Part shown: positions 7,461 through 14,331 of the stretch, piece by piece
Numbering within the stretch: the stretch's first letter is position 1
How the letters are laid out: every line of letters starts with the position of its first letter
Assembly: GCF_938045345.1 (NCBI RefSeq)
Contig: NZ_CALIMS010000061.1
Coordinates: 1-14,418, forward strand
DNA: 14,418 nucleotides
Source of the DNA: an uncultured Campylobacter sp.
Lineage (GTDB): Bacteria > Campylobacterota > Campylobacteria > Campylobacterales > Campylobacteraceae
Direction: 5' to 3'
Notes under the pieces: generated by a model
Database searches by the model: none
Told to the model about the DNA's origin: nothing
What the model saw: only the letters and a program-made list of their open reading frames with translations
Made by a program: the position numbers and the translations under genes

Positions 7461-7976
7461 CGCTTTGTTTTTGCTTCACTTAAAGCTCGCGAGTTTGCAA
7501 AACGGCGCTTTGATCGCGCCGCTTGATATGCACCCACTCTGTTAAATTTCATATCAAAAAAGGAATTTACGCTTTTGAATCCAAGCCGCTAAATTTTATC
7601 TTGCGAGCTCGGCGAGCAAGTTTTATGCGCGTAGCTTTACGATTAAGCCTTTTAAATTTACGCTCTGTCGCCGCGTTGCCCGCACTGCTAGCAAAAATTT
7701 ACGAAAGCTGCGGTGCTAAAATAAAATTTACGGCGACGCCTTATCAAAGCGCGCCGCGACGCAAAGATCGCGACCGATATAAATCTTCGCGCGCCATCTC
7801 GATACGACGAAACAAAATTTTGCACGACTGCTCCAAAGGCGATTTGCGATAAAATTTAAACCTAAGCTCGCGTCAAAGCCCGCGGCGCCATTTAAATTTT
7901 ATAAATTTACGCCGAAATAAAAGTAAATTTTAAAATTTAGCAACGCTTTCTAGAGTCCAGGTAACGCCCGTCGCGG
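7461..7976. other. 516-nt spacer between convergent mnmA and the DKNYY-like gene
   Basis: No supported gene lies here. A 109-codon open frame at 7523-7852 (plus, TTG start) has no ribosome site, no recognisable domain and an Arg/Ala/Leu-rich composition typical of chance reading. The spacer holds a GC hairpin (7503-7521), a perfect 16-bp palindrome TAAATTTTAAAATTTA (7924-7939) and several AAATTTACG(G/C)CG-like repeats. It may contain the remains of a lost gene, but I cannot identify one. Confidence 0.5.
7503..7521 (-). terminator. Possible weak terminator hairpin
   Basis: CGGCGC (7503-7508) pairs with GCGCCG (7516-7521) around a 7-nt loop. On the minus strand it is followed by a short T run (GTTTTG), so it fits best as the distant end of the transcript from the DKNYY-like gene. 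It may also stop mnmA transcripts, though no T run follows on plus. The stem is only 6 bp. Confidence 0.35.
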
Positions 7977-9428
7977 CTAAAATTCCACCCGCGTCTTTAC
8001 CTCAAAAAGCAGCTCGCCGTCCACCGCCTCAAGCCCACCGCTCTTTATCATCTCGCGAATTTTACTCGTGCCAAAGCTGCTTTTTTGAAGCAAAATTTCA
8101 ACCAAGCTTAGATCCCTAATCTCATAAATGCACCGATCTATCAGCTGCGAAGAGCCCAGATCGTCGAAATAGAAAAATCGCCCGCCGTTTGAATAGACCC
8201 AGCCGTATAGCCCGCCGTGCACGCCGCCGACCCTGCGCCACTCGTGTGGCAGATCGAGCGCGAAAAGCCCGCTTTTGCGAGCGACTAGCCTGCGAGTGCT
8301 GCGACCGCCGCCCCAAACATCCGCGCGCTCCAAAAAATATATCCGCTCGCCGCTTTGAAATACGCTGCCGCTAAGCGCGCGAACCTCGCCTGCAAAGGGG
8401 TTGTCTCCCGCGCGCTTTTGCTTTCCGTTGTTCTCGTCGAAATAGTAGATACCGCCAGGGGAGGCAAAAAGCAGATGGTTTGAATGTGCGAGCTGCCTAT
8501 TTAGCGGAGTATAGGGCGCGGCGGCTGGGTCAAATTTCAGATCGTTTGCAAAAACGTCGCCGCTTTTCGCATCCCACAAAAAATAGTCCAACCGCTGCCT
8601 AAAAAGATCGTAATGGCCGCCGTTATCGCGCGCGTCAAGGCGTAGGCTTTTAAAATACACGTTCGCGCCGTCCGCGGTATAAACGCCGCTAGCGCGCCCG
8701 TCGCTTCCCTCTATCTGGCGCAGGCTCGCGGCATCGGCGTCCGGCAAAACCTCTCCCTTATAAAACGCGCGCGAGCCCTCCGCCGCGTAATACAAACCCG
8801 CGATTTGGCGCAGATCCGTAGCGTCCATTCGCTTAAATTTATAGAGGTAGCTTTGCGGCTTGGGCGCATCCCAAAAAATATGCGCCAAGGTTTGATAAGT
8901 GAGCTTAAGAGTTCCCAGCGCGTCGTTCGGCACCGCCTCGCCGTCGCAAAAGTAGCTAACTCGCCCGTCGCTTACGTATCCGAACGCTACGGCTTTCGTG
9001 CGCGCGGGCTCCAGCTCGCTCATCGCGATATTTCCGCAATATACGGCGTTTTGATCCGCCGCGACGTTGGAGCGGTAGCCGGAGCCGAAATCCAAAACCC
9101 GAAAGCTCGCCGCGTCCGCGCCCTGCATCGCAAAATAGCCCGCACCCACCACGAGGGCGTAAATTTCGTCTCCTTTTTTGTAAAAATCGCTGTATTTGAT
9201 CTGCTCTTGCGGCGAGTAGTCGTCTGCGGAATTTATAACCGCCGACATAATAAGCACGCTAAAAGCCGCAAATACAAATGTCGCGCCAAGCGCGATCTTG
9301 CGCCAAAGCGGCATACCTCGAGGCGCGTCTCGTACAGGCTTGCGATCTGTTTCTGCCTCGCGCGCCCTAGCCTCGCGCTTCTTTTGCGCCCGCTCGTCCT
9401 TTAGCTCTTGCGTAAAATCCTCATACAT
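7977..9428 (-). CDS. Membrane-anchored DKNYY-like repeat protein of unknown function
   Basis: I chose the ATG at 9428 (483 residues) because a GAGG ribosome site lies 7 nt upstream; a TTG four codons earlier overlaps that site. The N-terminal 40 residues are highly charged (Lys/Arg/Glu, helical), one membrane segment follows at about residues 44-65, and the remaining 415 or so residues should be periplasmic. This outer part resembles DKNYY-type repeats: an aromatic 'VYFxGxxLPxADxxSF' pattern recurs, for example GYFAMQGADAASFRVL, AVYCGNIAM, RAFYKGEVLPDADAASLRQI and NVYFKSLRLDA, followed by Tyr/Phe-rich beta-like stretches (IYYFDENN, RFFYFDD). No catalytic motif is seen. DKNYY proteins are generally uncharacterised. 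It stands alone between large spacers. The fold assignment is moderately secure; the function is unknown. Confidence 0.7.
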   Translation of the reverse strand: MYEDFTQELKDERAQKKREARAREAETDRKPVRDAPRGMPLWRKIALGATFVFAAFSVLIMSAVINSADDYSPQEQIKYSDFYKKGDEIYALVVGAGYFAMQGADAASFRVLDFGSGYRSNVAADQNAVYCGNIAMSELEPARTKAVAFGYVSDGRVSYFCDGEAVPNDALGTLKLTYQTLAHIFWDAPKPQSYLYKFKRMDATDLRQIAGLYYAAEGSRAFYKGEVLPDADAASLRQIEGSDGRASGVYTADGANVYFKSLRLDARDNGGHYDLFRQRLDYFLWDAKSGDVFANDLKFDPAAAPYTPLNRQLAHSNHLLFASPGGIYYFDENNGKQKRAGDNPFAGEVRALSGSVFQSGERIYFLERADVWGGGRSTRRLVARKSGLFALDLPHEWRRVGGVHGGLYGWVYSNGGRFFYFDDLGSSQLIDRCIYEIRDLSLVEILLQKSSFGTSKIREMIKSGGLEAVDGELLFEVKTRVEF

Positions 9429-9474
9429 CTTTTGCCTCAAATTTAATCTCGCCGCAGATTGCGCGGCACTTGAA

Positions 9475-9480
9475 ATTGTA
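9475..9480 (-). promoter_or_regulatory. Candidate -10 box for the DKNYY-like gene
   Basis: The minus strand reads TTTTGTACAAT, a TACAAT -10-like element about 47 nt before the chosen ATG. It is assigned from consensus and position only. Confidence 0.35.
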
Positions 9481-9591
9481 CAAAAGCGCGGCTAAATTTA
9501 TGAAATTTAACGCTACGGACAAATTCTGATTCAACTCTTTGCGGCGCTAATTTATTTTACGAATACCACAAAATCTCTGGCAAATTTTAAT

Positions 9592-9930
9592 TCAAAGCGC
9601 TTCGTAGCCGCACGGAATCGGCGCCGTAACGCTTGCAAACACAAAATCCTCATCGCCCGTATTTTTCATACCGTGGCACTCTCCGCTTTTGGAAATGATT
9701 AGATCTCCCGCACAGATCGGCACCTCCTCGCCCTTGCTCGGATAAAACACGCCGCTTCCGCTTAAGCATATCCACACGTCATCGCCGTCTGGGTGAATAT
9801 GCGGCGCTACGACCTGGCCGCGTTTGACGATCCAAACCGCGCCGCAAGTGGCCTCCGTAGTAAAAAATGTCGTTTTTACGGCTCGCTCGTCGCTACAAAT
9901 AGCATCTTTTATATGAAAAATTCTTTGCAT
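9592..9930 (-). CDS. Small single-domain cupin protein
   Basis: The start is the ATG at 9930 (112 residues), because a strong AAAGGAGAG ribosome site lies just upstream; longer readings would cross that site and the likely promoter. The two cupin motifs are present. Motif 1 is PHIHPDGDDVW, with H44, H46 and an Asp (50 or 51) where Glu is common, leading to the GSGVFYP turn. Motif 2 is PICAGDLIISKSGECHGMKN, with H86. These residues should bind one divalent metal. Small cupins of this kind act as isomerases, dioxygenases or ligand sensors, and nothing in the neighbourhood identifies the substrate. It appears to be transcribed alone. Confidence 0.85.
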   Translation of the reverse strand: MQRIFHIKDAICSDERAVKTTFFTTEATCGAVWIVKRGQVVAPHIHPDGDDVWICLSGSGVFYPSKGEEVPICAGDLIISKSGECHGMKNTGDEDFVFASVTAPIPCGYEAL

Positions 9931-9948
9931 TTTCTCTCCTTTAAGTTC

Positions 9949-9965
9949 ACCGCATCCGGTGCGGT
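9949..9965 (-). promoter_or_regulatory. Operator-like inverted repeat in the cupin leader
   Basis: ACCGCA (9949-9954) and TGCGGT (9960-9965) form a perfect 6-bp inverted repeat with a 5-nt spacer. An overlapping alternative pairs CACCG (9948-9952) with CGGTG (9957-9961). The element lies between the candidate -10 at 9975-9980 (TAAAAT on minus) and the ribosome site at 9932-9941. That position suits a repressor operator or a small leader hairpin. Confidence 0.4.
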
Positions 9966-9974
9966 TTCGGCGGA

Positions 9975-9980
9975 ATTTTA
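9975..9980 (-). promoter_or_regulatory. Candidate -10 box for the cupin gene
   Basis: The minus strand reads ATGCTAAAAT, an extended -10-like element about 45 nt before the ATG. The same TGCTAAAAT form occurs before mqnF. Confidence 0.4.
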
Positions 9981-10473
9981 GCATTCTTTTCGTGCAGCGA
10001 AAGTGAAATTTCAAACGCCAAACTCACAACGCAACCTTAAATAAAAATTCTAAATTCTCGTTTTGCTGTGCGATTTTTTTGGAGGATTGAAGATCGCATC
10101 TGAAAGTAATAATGTGCATAAGCAGGGTATTTGCGGATAGAATTTCGGCTTTAATTTAAGACGAAATTTTAAAAATTCTTATAAATTTAAAACCGGCCTA
10201 CGAGATAAATTTATTGAATTTGATATGAGCTTTGCTTGCGCGCTTTTGCCACCCAGCTTAAAGCCCAATCGTATCTTTTATCAAAAACCTCGCGTGGCGC
10301 AGACTTTACGGCAAGCGCCAAGTCGGTTTATAAAGCTAAATCGGCTTATAAATAGATGCTACTACCTCCGGCTTGTTTTAGCAAATACGCATCTTGCACC
10401 TCGAATTTTTGCATATTTTACGATAATATTTTATGGTGCGTTACACACTGATCGCGAACCGAGCGAGCGCTCA

Positions 10474-10505
10474 AAGAGATAGTGCTAGATTTTGCACTAT
10501 CTCTT
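10474..10505 (-). terminator. Strong hairpin terminator of luxS
   Basis: AAGAGATAGTGC (10474-10485) pairs perfectly with GCACTATCTCTT (10494-10505), giving a 12-bp stem with an 8-nt loop. It starts 12 nt after the luxS stop. On the minus strand the stem ends in CTCTTTGAG, so the T tract is short but the stem is long. Confidence 0.75.
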
Positions 10506-10516
10506 AAATTTCAAAA

Positions 10517-11020
10517 CTATTTTATCTTGCTTGGATCCAGCGCGATCTCGTCGTTTTTGATCACGCCGATTCCCTTATTTAGCACGTTTTGCGCGATCTG
10601 TTTAGCTTCTGCAAGCGAGTGCATCGCGAAGGTGCCGCACTGAAATTTATTCAGCTCGGGGATCTCTGCTTGAGAGCCCACGCCCAAAATATCCTTCATA
10701 CTCGCGCTCCACGCCGCTGCGACGGCACTCTCGCTAGGCGTGCCGATCACGCTCATATAAAAGCCCGTGCGGCATCCCATCGGCGAGATGTCGATAATCT
10801 CGACGTCCGCGCTATTTAGATGCTCGCGCATGAAGCCCGCGAAAAGATGCTCCAGTGTGTGGGTGCCGCGCTCGCTCATGATCTCTAAATTCGGACGGCA
10901 AAACCGCAGATCATAGACGCTAATTTTATCGCCGCTTTTGGTGCGCATGCTCTTTGCGAGCCGCACGCCCGGGGCATTCATGCGAGTATGATCGACCTTG
11001 AAACTATCTAACAATGGCAT
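10517..11020 (-). CDS. luxS: S-ribosylhomocysteine lyase LuxS
   Basis: This 167-residue cytosolic metalloenzyme cleaves S-ribosylhomocysteine to homocysteine and DPD, the precursor of autoinducer 2, recycling the product of methyltransferase reactions. The metal site is HTLEH (H54, H58) with C128 in FQCGTFAMHS. The catalytic pair is E57 and C83 in MGCRTGFY. All are intact and the length is typical. The ATG at 11020 has a strong AAGGAG ribosome site 7 nt upstream. It is a single-gene unit with its own terminator, divergent from the tautomerase gene. The companion nucleosidase and methionine-synthesis genes are not in the window. LuxS is patchily distributed in Campylobacter (established knowledge), so its presence has some strain-typing value. 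Confidence 0.97.
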   Translation of the reverse strand: MPLLDSFKVDHTRMNAPGVRLAKSMRTKSGDKISVYDLRFCRPNLEIMSERGTHTLEHLFAGFMREHLNSADVEIIDISPMGCRTGFYMSVIGTPSESAVAAAWSASMKDILGVGSQAEIPELNKFQCGTFAMHSLAEAKQIAQNVLNKGIGVIKNDEIALDPSKIK

Positions 11021-11048
11021 ATTTTCTCCTTAAATTCAGATCACGGCG

Positions 11049-11054
11049 ATTTTA
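11049..11054 (-). promoter_or_regulatory. Candidate -10 box for luxS
   Basis: The minus strand reads TATGTTAAAAT, a -10-like element about 29 nt before the luxS ATG. It lies in the 106-nt divergent spacer shared with the tautomerase promoter. Confidence 0.4.
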
Positions 11055-11097
11055 ACATAAAATTTCGCACTTTTAGGCGCACAGACGAAATTTTGGC

Positions 11098-11103
11098 TAC
11101 AAT
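11098..11103 (+). promoter_or_regulatory. Candidate -10 box for the tautomerase gene
   Basis: TTGGCTACAAT is an extended -10-like element ending 23 nt before the ATG at 11127, followed by a CAGGAG ribosome site. Confidence 0.45.
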
Positions 11104-11126
11104 TACGTTTATTTTCAGGAGAATTA

Positions 11127-11336
11127 ATGCCCTACATAAACGTCAAAATCACCAAAGAGCGCGGCGGCTTAAGTCGCGAACAAAAAGCAAGGCTCGTCAA
11201 GAACCTCACCGACGCCCTCGTAGCCGTGCTGGGTAGGGGCGAAAAAGCTACGGTCGTGACGATAGACGAAATATCCACTGACGACTACGCGATCGGCGGA
11301 CGACTAGTAAGCGAAATCAGAAAGCGGCAGAGCTAA
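11127..11336 (+). CDS. 4-oxalocrotonate tautomerase family protein
   Basis: This 69-residue protein is of the usual size for the 4-oxalocrotonate tautomerase (4-OT/DmpI) family, small hexameric enzymes that use the N-terminal proline exposed after removal of Met as the catalytic base. The sequence begins MPYINVKI, placing Pro2 correctly. EQKARLVKNLTDAL is the single amphipathic helix, and VVTIDEI is the central strand. The conserved Arg positions (Arg11-type and Arg39-type in 4-OT) have nearby candidates, but the alignment is not certain. The aromatic-degradation pathway usually associated with 4-OT is not seen here, so the natural substrate is unknown; many Campylobacter carry such an orphan. 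The ribosome site is AGGAG 7 nt before the ATG. Confidence 0.9.
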   Translation: MPYINVKITKERGGLSREQKARLVKNLTDALVAVLGRGEKATVVTIDEISTDDYAIGGRLVSEIRKRQS

Positions 11337-11656
11337 GCTCGCGCGTCAAGCTAACTTTGAAAAGTTAAATTTTAGAATTTTAAAATTTTCATGCGAAATT
11401 CTACGCGGCAGGTTTCACTTCTAAGGGAATAAAATTTGCGACAACCTCAGCTTGCAAGATGAAATTTTACGCTAAATTCCATGCTGTAAAATTCCAAAAA
11501 CCAACCGAGCGGAAATTTTAAAGCGGATCTAATGGTGAAATTCTTTGAAAAATAGACAAGATAGAATTTATGCAAGTTTTAAAATCTTACTAGATAAAAT
11601 TTAATCCTCGCAAAGTTTAAAATTTCGTAAAAATAAATAGACGATTTATTAGCGAA
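11337..11656. other. 320-nt A/T-rich spacer
   Basis: The spacer lies between convergent genes and holds no open frame worth calling. It consists mostly of AAATTT, AAAATTC and GAATTTTA motifs. A short hairpin (TAACTT at 11352-11357, AAGTTA at 11362-11367) follows the tautomerase stop. Confidence 0.5.
11352..11367 (+). terminator. Possible terminator of the tautomerase gene
   Basis: TAACTT and AAGTTA form a 6-bp stem with a TGAA tetraloop 15 nt after the stop codon, followed by AATTTTAG. It is A/T-rich and weak, but suitably placed. Confidence 0.4.
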
Positions 11657-12070
11657 CTAGCGTTCCCAAATTAGCTTTTTGCCGAAAGTTAGGGTATTAT
11701 CGGTCATTTTCATCCAATCAATTCTGATTGTAAAAAAATCGGTCTCCATCGCGCGCGCAAACGGGAAGCGCTTAAGATATAGCGAGGTTTCGCGCTCATC
11801 CGCGCTACGGATATGGCCGCAAATCTGCACGCCTTTGATCCTACCTACAAATTTCGTATCCAGCGCGACCGTAGCTGCAACTCCGCGGTTGGCAAAGACT
11901 GCTTTGATATGCTCGGAGTCGCTCGCGCTTGCGATGATGAGCTCCTTATTTTGCGGATCGTAGGCATAAAATGCACTGCAGCAATATGGCAGATTATTGC
12001 GCAAAACTCCGAGAGATAGGAGTTTCATCCTGCCTAAAAACTCGTCGAATTTATCCTGAGCGGCACACAT
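11657..12070 (-). CDS. YhbP/UPF0306-type flavin-binding split-barrel protein
   Basis: The start is the ATG at 12070 (137 residues), because AAAGGAGG lies 7 nt upstream; the upstream in-frame TTG extension would include the promoter's TATAAT. The C-terminus MTDNTLTFGKKLIWER is a near match to the signature end of E. coli YhbP, and LIASASDSEHIKAV, GVQICGHI and RFPFARAM fit the same family. The fold is the FMN-binding split barrel of the pyridoxamine 5'-phosphate oxidase superfamily. The function is not established; relatives bind flavin or haem. It is a single-gene unit, convergent with the tautomerase and divergent from dut. Confidence 0.87.
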   Translation of the reverse strand: MCAAQDKFDEFLGRMKLLSLGVLRNNLPYCCSAFYAYDPQNKELIIASASDSEHIKAVFANRGVAATVALDTKFVGRIKGVQICGHIRSADERETSLYLKRFPFARAMETDFFTIRIDWMKMTDNTLTFGKKLIWER

Positions 12071-12091
12071 TTTAAGCCTCCTTTTTGCTAA

Positions 12092-12097
12092 ATTATA
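12092..12097 (-). promoter_or_regulatory. -10 box of the YhbP-like gene
   Basis: TATAAT in the context TTGTATAATTTAGC (minus strand) lies 22 nt before the ATG at 12070, giving a very short leader that just holds the ribosome site. It rules out the longer TTG start. Confidence 0.6.
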
Positions 12098-12118
12098 CAA
12101 TGATTTTCTTTTATTAGC

Positions 12119-12124
12119 TATAAT
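12119..12124 (+). promoter_or_regulatory. -10 box of dut
   Basis: TATAAT in the context TTAGCTATAAT lies 26 nt before the dut ATG and 21 nt from the opposing YhbP-like -10. An AGGAG ribosome site follows at 12139-12143. Confidence 0.6.
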
Positions 12125-12150
12125 CGCGAGCCAAAATTAGGAGAATTTTT

Positions 12151-12840
12151 ATGGAAAATTATAAAAAAGTAAAAGAGATGTTTCTGATGCAGCAAGCCCT
12201 AAACGACGAAACAAATGGCGTGGGCTGGGAGGATGGCTATACAAAAAACGGCAAACTTATCAACTGGAAGCGCTGCATTTACATGGAATGCGCAGAGCTC
12301 ATCGATAGCTTTGCGTGGAAGCATTGGAAAAATATCTCTGCAGCGCCGGACGTGAATAATATCGTCATCGAGATCGTTGATATTTGGCACTTCGTGATGA
12401 GCTATATTTTAGAGCAATATTACGGCAGCAAAAACATCGATCACATCGTAAGCGACGTCACGGCAGTAAGCGGATTTGCGGAGTTTAGCTCCTACGCCTA
12501 CGACGTGCGCGAATACAGCATCTACGAAATCGTAAACGACATCGAGCTAGTAATCCACGAAACAAGCGGCTTTGAGCTGCAAATCGGTGAGCTACTGACC
12601 GATTTTTTTCGCGTCGCGATTAAATGCGGAGTGAGCTTAGACATACTTTTTGCCAAATATATTGGCAAAAACGTGCTGAATAAATTCCGCCAAAATAACG
12701 GCTACAAAGAAGGCGGCTACCGCAAAATCTGGGGAGACCTTGAAGATAACGAGGTGCTAATCGAGGTGCTATCAAAAGGCGCAGTAAGCGCAAACGAAAT
12801 TTACGAGCAATTGCAAAAGATCTACGACGCGACGAAGTAA
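12151..12840 (+). CDS. dut: dUTP diphosphatase, dimeric all-alpha type
   Basis: This 229-residue enzyme hydrolyses dUTP to dUMP and pyrophosphate, keeping uracil out of DNA and feeding thymidylate synthesis. It is the dimeric all-alpha (MazG-related) dUTPase, not the trimeric beta form. The magnesium ligands E46 and E49 (MECAELID) and E74 and D77 (EIVDIWHF) sit at the same positions as in the C. jejuni enzyme, which has the same length. KHWKNIS (57-63), NDIELVIH (129-136) and GKNVLNKFRQNNGYK (172-186) are further conserved blocks, the last being the nucleotide-binding closing segment. The ATG at 12151 follows an AGGAG site. Confidence 0.96.
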   Translation: MENYKKVKEMFLMQQALNDETNGVGWEDGYTKNGKLINWKRCIYMECAELIDSFAWKHWKNISAAPDVNNIVIEIVDIWHFVMSYILEQYYGSKNIDHIVSDVTAVSGFAEFSSYAYDVREYSIYEIVNDIELVIHETSGFELQIGELLTDFFRVAIKCGVSLDILFAKYIGKNVLNKFRQNNGYKEGGYRKIWGDLEDNEVLIEVLSKGAVSANEIYEQLQKIYDATK

Positions 12841-13257
12841 AGTCATGGATTTGCTTGCGAAATTTATCTTTAAGATTTTAAAATTCCATCTATAAAATTT
12901 CGGCAGGCAAATTTTAAAAAAGAGGTTTGATTTGAAATTCTGCAGTTTTGTACCTAAAATTTTACGCAATGTCAGCTTATTTATAAGTGGCAAAATTCCG
13001 CGCAGCAAGCAAATAAATATTCGCAACAGGTAAAAACATAGCTAGATCTAGCCTCTTTTTACACACTATAAATGAGCAAATTAAACGCGGGCAAGCGATC
13101 AAAGCATAAATTTCGTATTATAATGCAAGATGAGCCGGTTAAAAAAAGCGAATGAGCCAAGCGGGCGGATTGATGAGGCGCGTTTCGTGCGGCAGCCAAA
13201 TTACTCAGCTCAAATTCCGTCGCAAAAGTCGCTAAAATAACGCAAATAGGAGCATAC
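12841..13257. other. 417-nt spacer between dut and the EI24 gene
   Basis: No supported gene lies here. Minus-strand open frames crossing this region overlap dut or the EI24 gene in antisense and lack ribosome sites. The left half is A/T-rich (AAATTT motifs and an imperfect CGAAATTTAT/ATAAAATTTCG inverted repeat from 12857); the right half carries the EI24 promoter and a long leader of about 125 nt. Confidence 0.5.
13119..13124 (+). promoter_or_regulatory. Candidate -10 box upstream of the EI24 gene
   Basis: TATAAT in CGTATTATAATGC is a perfect -10 consensus 133 nt before the ATG. A weaker TAAAAT lies much closer, within GTCGCTAAAATAACG (about 13233-13238). If the distal box is used the transcript has a long GC-richer leader. 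Confidence 0.45.
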
Positions 13258-13998
13258 ATGGGTAGAATTTTTAATTTAGCAAAGCAGGACTTTTTTACGC
13301 GCAAGTTTATTTTGCTCTCGCTATTACCGCTTATGTGCTCGCTTATAATCTTGGGCATGCTCGCATTTTTCGGCGGCAAAGAGCTTTTTGACGCGCTTTC
13401 GCAGGGCGCGCAAAGCGGCGATTTTAGCTTCTTGAACGAACAGCGCTTCCCGGTAATTGCGAAAATTCTAAGCTTTGCTGCTACGAAGTGGATTATCGGC
13501 GCGATTTTTTCGGTGTTTGCCAGCTTTGCGGTGCTGATGCTTAGCGTGTTTTGTGCGCTTATCATCGCGGCCTTTTTGACGCCCGCAGTCACTAAAGAGA
13601 TCAACGCCCGCCACTACCGCCTAATCCGCGCGGACGAAGCGAGCACGGCGCGAGTGCTAAAGCTGATGAGCGTTGAAATTTTAAAATTTTTAGCGATTTT
13701 ATTTATCTGTTCGGTGCTTTTGTTTGTGCCGGTAATAAATTTATTCATCATCAACGTGCCGTTTTTTTATATCTATTACAAGCTGATTCTAATCGACGTC
13801 GCTTCAAACGCGTTAAGCGCGAAAAGCTTCGAGCGCTCTTATAAAATGGGCGGCGGATATAAATTTGCCCTAAGCGCTTTTATTTTTTATCTGCTGTGTT
13901 TGATCCCGCTGGTAGGATTATTTTTCCAGCTATTTTTCATCATCTTTTTGACGCACGTAGTGCTGATAGACGAAAGCGCCCGCAATAAAAATCGCTAA
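13258..13998 (+). CDS. EI24/CysZ-like integral membrane protein
   Basis: This 246-residue polytopic inner-membrane protein is of the EI24 family (Pfam EI24, which includes the sulfate permease CysZ). Hydrophobic segments lie at about 18-38, 79-108 (long, with the TPA motif after it), 141-160, 161-178 and 204-235, consistent with several membrane or re-entrant helices. QDFFTRKFILLSLLP at the N-terminus and AAFLTPAVTKEIN at 104-116 are typical of the epsilonproteobacterial members. Whether it carries sulfate is not shown by the sequence, and no cys genes are nearby. The ATG at 13258 has an AGGAG site. The four-cysteine protein gene starts 73 nt downstream and may be co-transcribed. Confidence 0.83.
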   Translation: MGRIFNLAKQDFFTRKFILLSLLPLMCSLIILGMLAFFGGKELFDALSQGAQSGDFSFLNEQRFPVIAKILSFAATKWIIGAIFSVFASFAVLMLSVFCALIIAAFLTPAVTKEINARHYRLIRADEASTARVLKLMSVEILKFLAILFICSVLLFVPVINLFIINVPFFYIYYKLILIDVASNALSAKSFERSYKMGGGYKFALSAFIFYLLCLIPLVGLFFQLFFIIFLTHVVLIDESARNKNR

Positions 13999-14071
13999 AG
14001 ATTAACTAAAATCAATGAAAAATTTTGAAATTTTCATAAAATAGTGCAAAATTTTTTAAGAAAGGATTTCT

Positions 14072-14275
14072 ATGAAATCAGGTGATATTTACATTTGCAA
14101 TATATGTTCGCTCAAAAGCAGCGATGATGAAAACGCGGTCTTTATCAAGGCGCATAAAAACGGCGAGACGGTGCATATCTGCACATCCTGCATGCCTAGC
14201 GTCATCCACGGCTCAGGCATGGTCGTAAAAAGCAACTCTGAGATCGAAGAAGAGCTTCAAGACGCTGCAAACTAG
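14072..14275 (+). CDS. Small four-cysteine zinc-ribbon-like protein
   Basis: This 67-residue protein has two CxxC knuckles, C9/C12 (YICNICS) and C37/C40 (HICTSCM), separated by 24 residues, which fits a single structural zinc site. The layout, with the second knuckle following a beta strand and then a helix (SCMPSVIHG), recalls the N-terminal zinc-binding domain of ClpX, but no AAA+ domain follows. The C-terminal tail is acidic (SEIEEELQDAAN). The ATG at 14072 is preceded by an AAAGGA ribosome site. I do not recognise a characterised homologue. It could be an adaptor, a stand-alone partner-binding zinc module, or a small regulator. The frame is supported by its cysteine spacing, ribosome site and codon pattern. 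Confidence 0.75.
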   Translation: MKSGDIYICNICSLKSSDDENAVFIKAHKNGETVHICTSCMPSVIHGSGMVVKSNSEIEEELQDAAN

Positions 14276-14331
14276 CTGCTGGCACCACTTGCTGCGGCGC
14301 GTTTTAATTTGTCTATTAATCTGCGCGCCGC

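Larger units (their letters stand above)
9931..10516. other. 586-nt spacer between the cupin gene start and the luxS end
   Basis: No supported gene lies here. An 85-codon frame at 10225-10482 (plus) has no ribosome site and no recognisable domain, and it runs through the luxS terminator stem. The spacer contains the cupin leader with an inverted repeat (9949-9965), a candidate cupin -10 (9975-9980), A/T-rich sequence with AAATTT motifs, and the luxS terminator at the right end. Confidence 0.5.

Noticed and set aside
7523..7852. 109-codon plus-strand open frame
   Set aside because: TTG start, no ribosome site, no recognisable motif, and a composition like that of a chance frame.
8805..9404. 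199-codon plus-strand open frame
   Set aside because: Lies antisense inside the DKNYY-like gene; Arg-rich shadow translation.
10225..10482. 85-codon plus-strand open frame
   Set aside because: No ribosome site or domain, and it overlaps the luxS terminator stem.
13152..13235. 27-codon frame in the EI24 leader as a leader peptide
   Set aside because: No ribosome site and no run of regulatory codons; kept only as a remark under the long-leader finding.
13059..13604. 181-codon minus-strand open frame
   Set aside because: Antisense to the well-supported EI24 gene, Ala/Lys/Ser-rich, and without a ribosome site.
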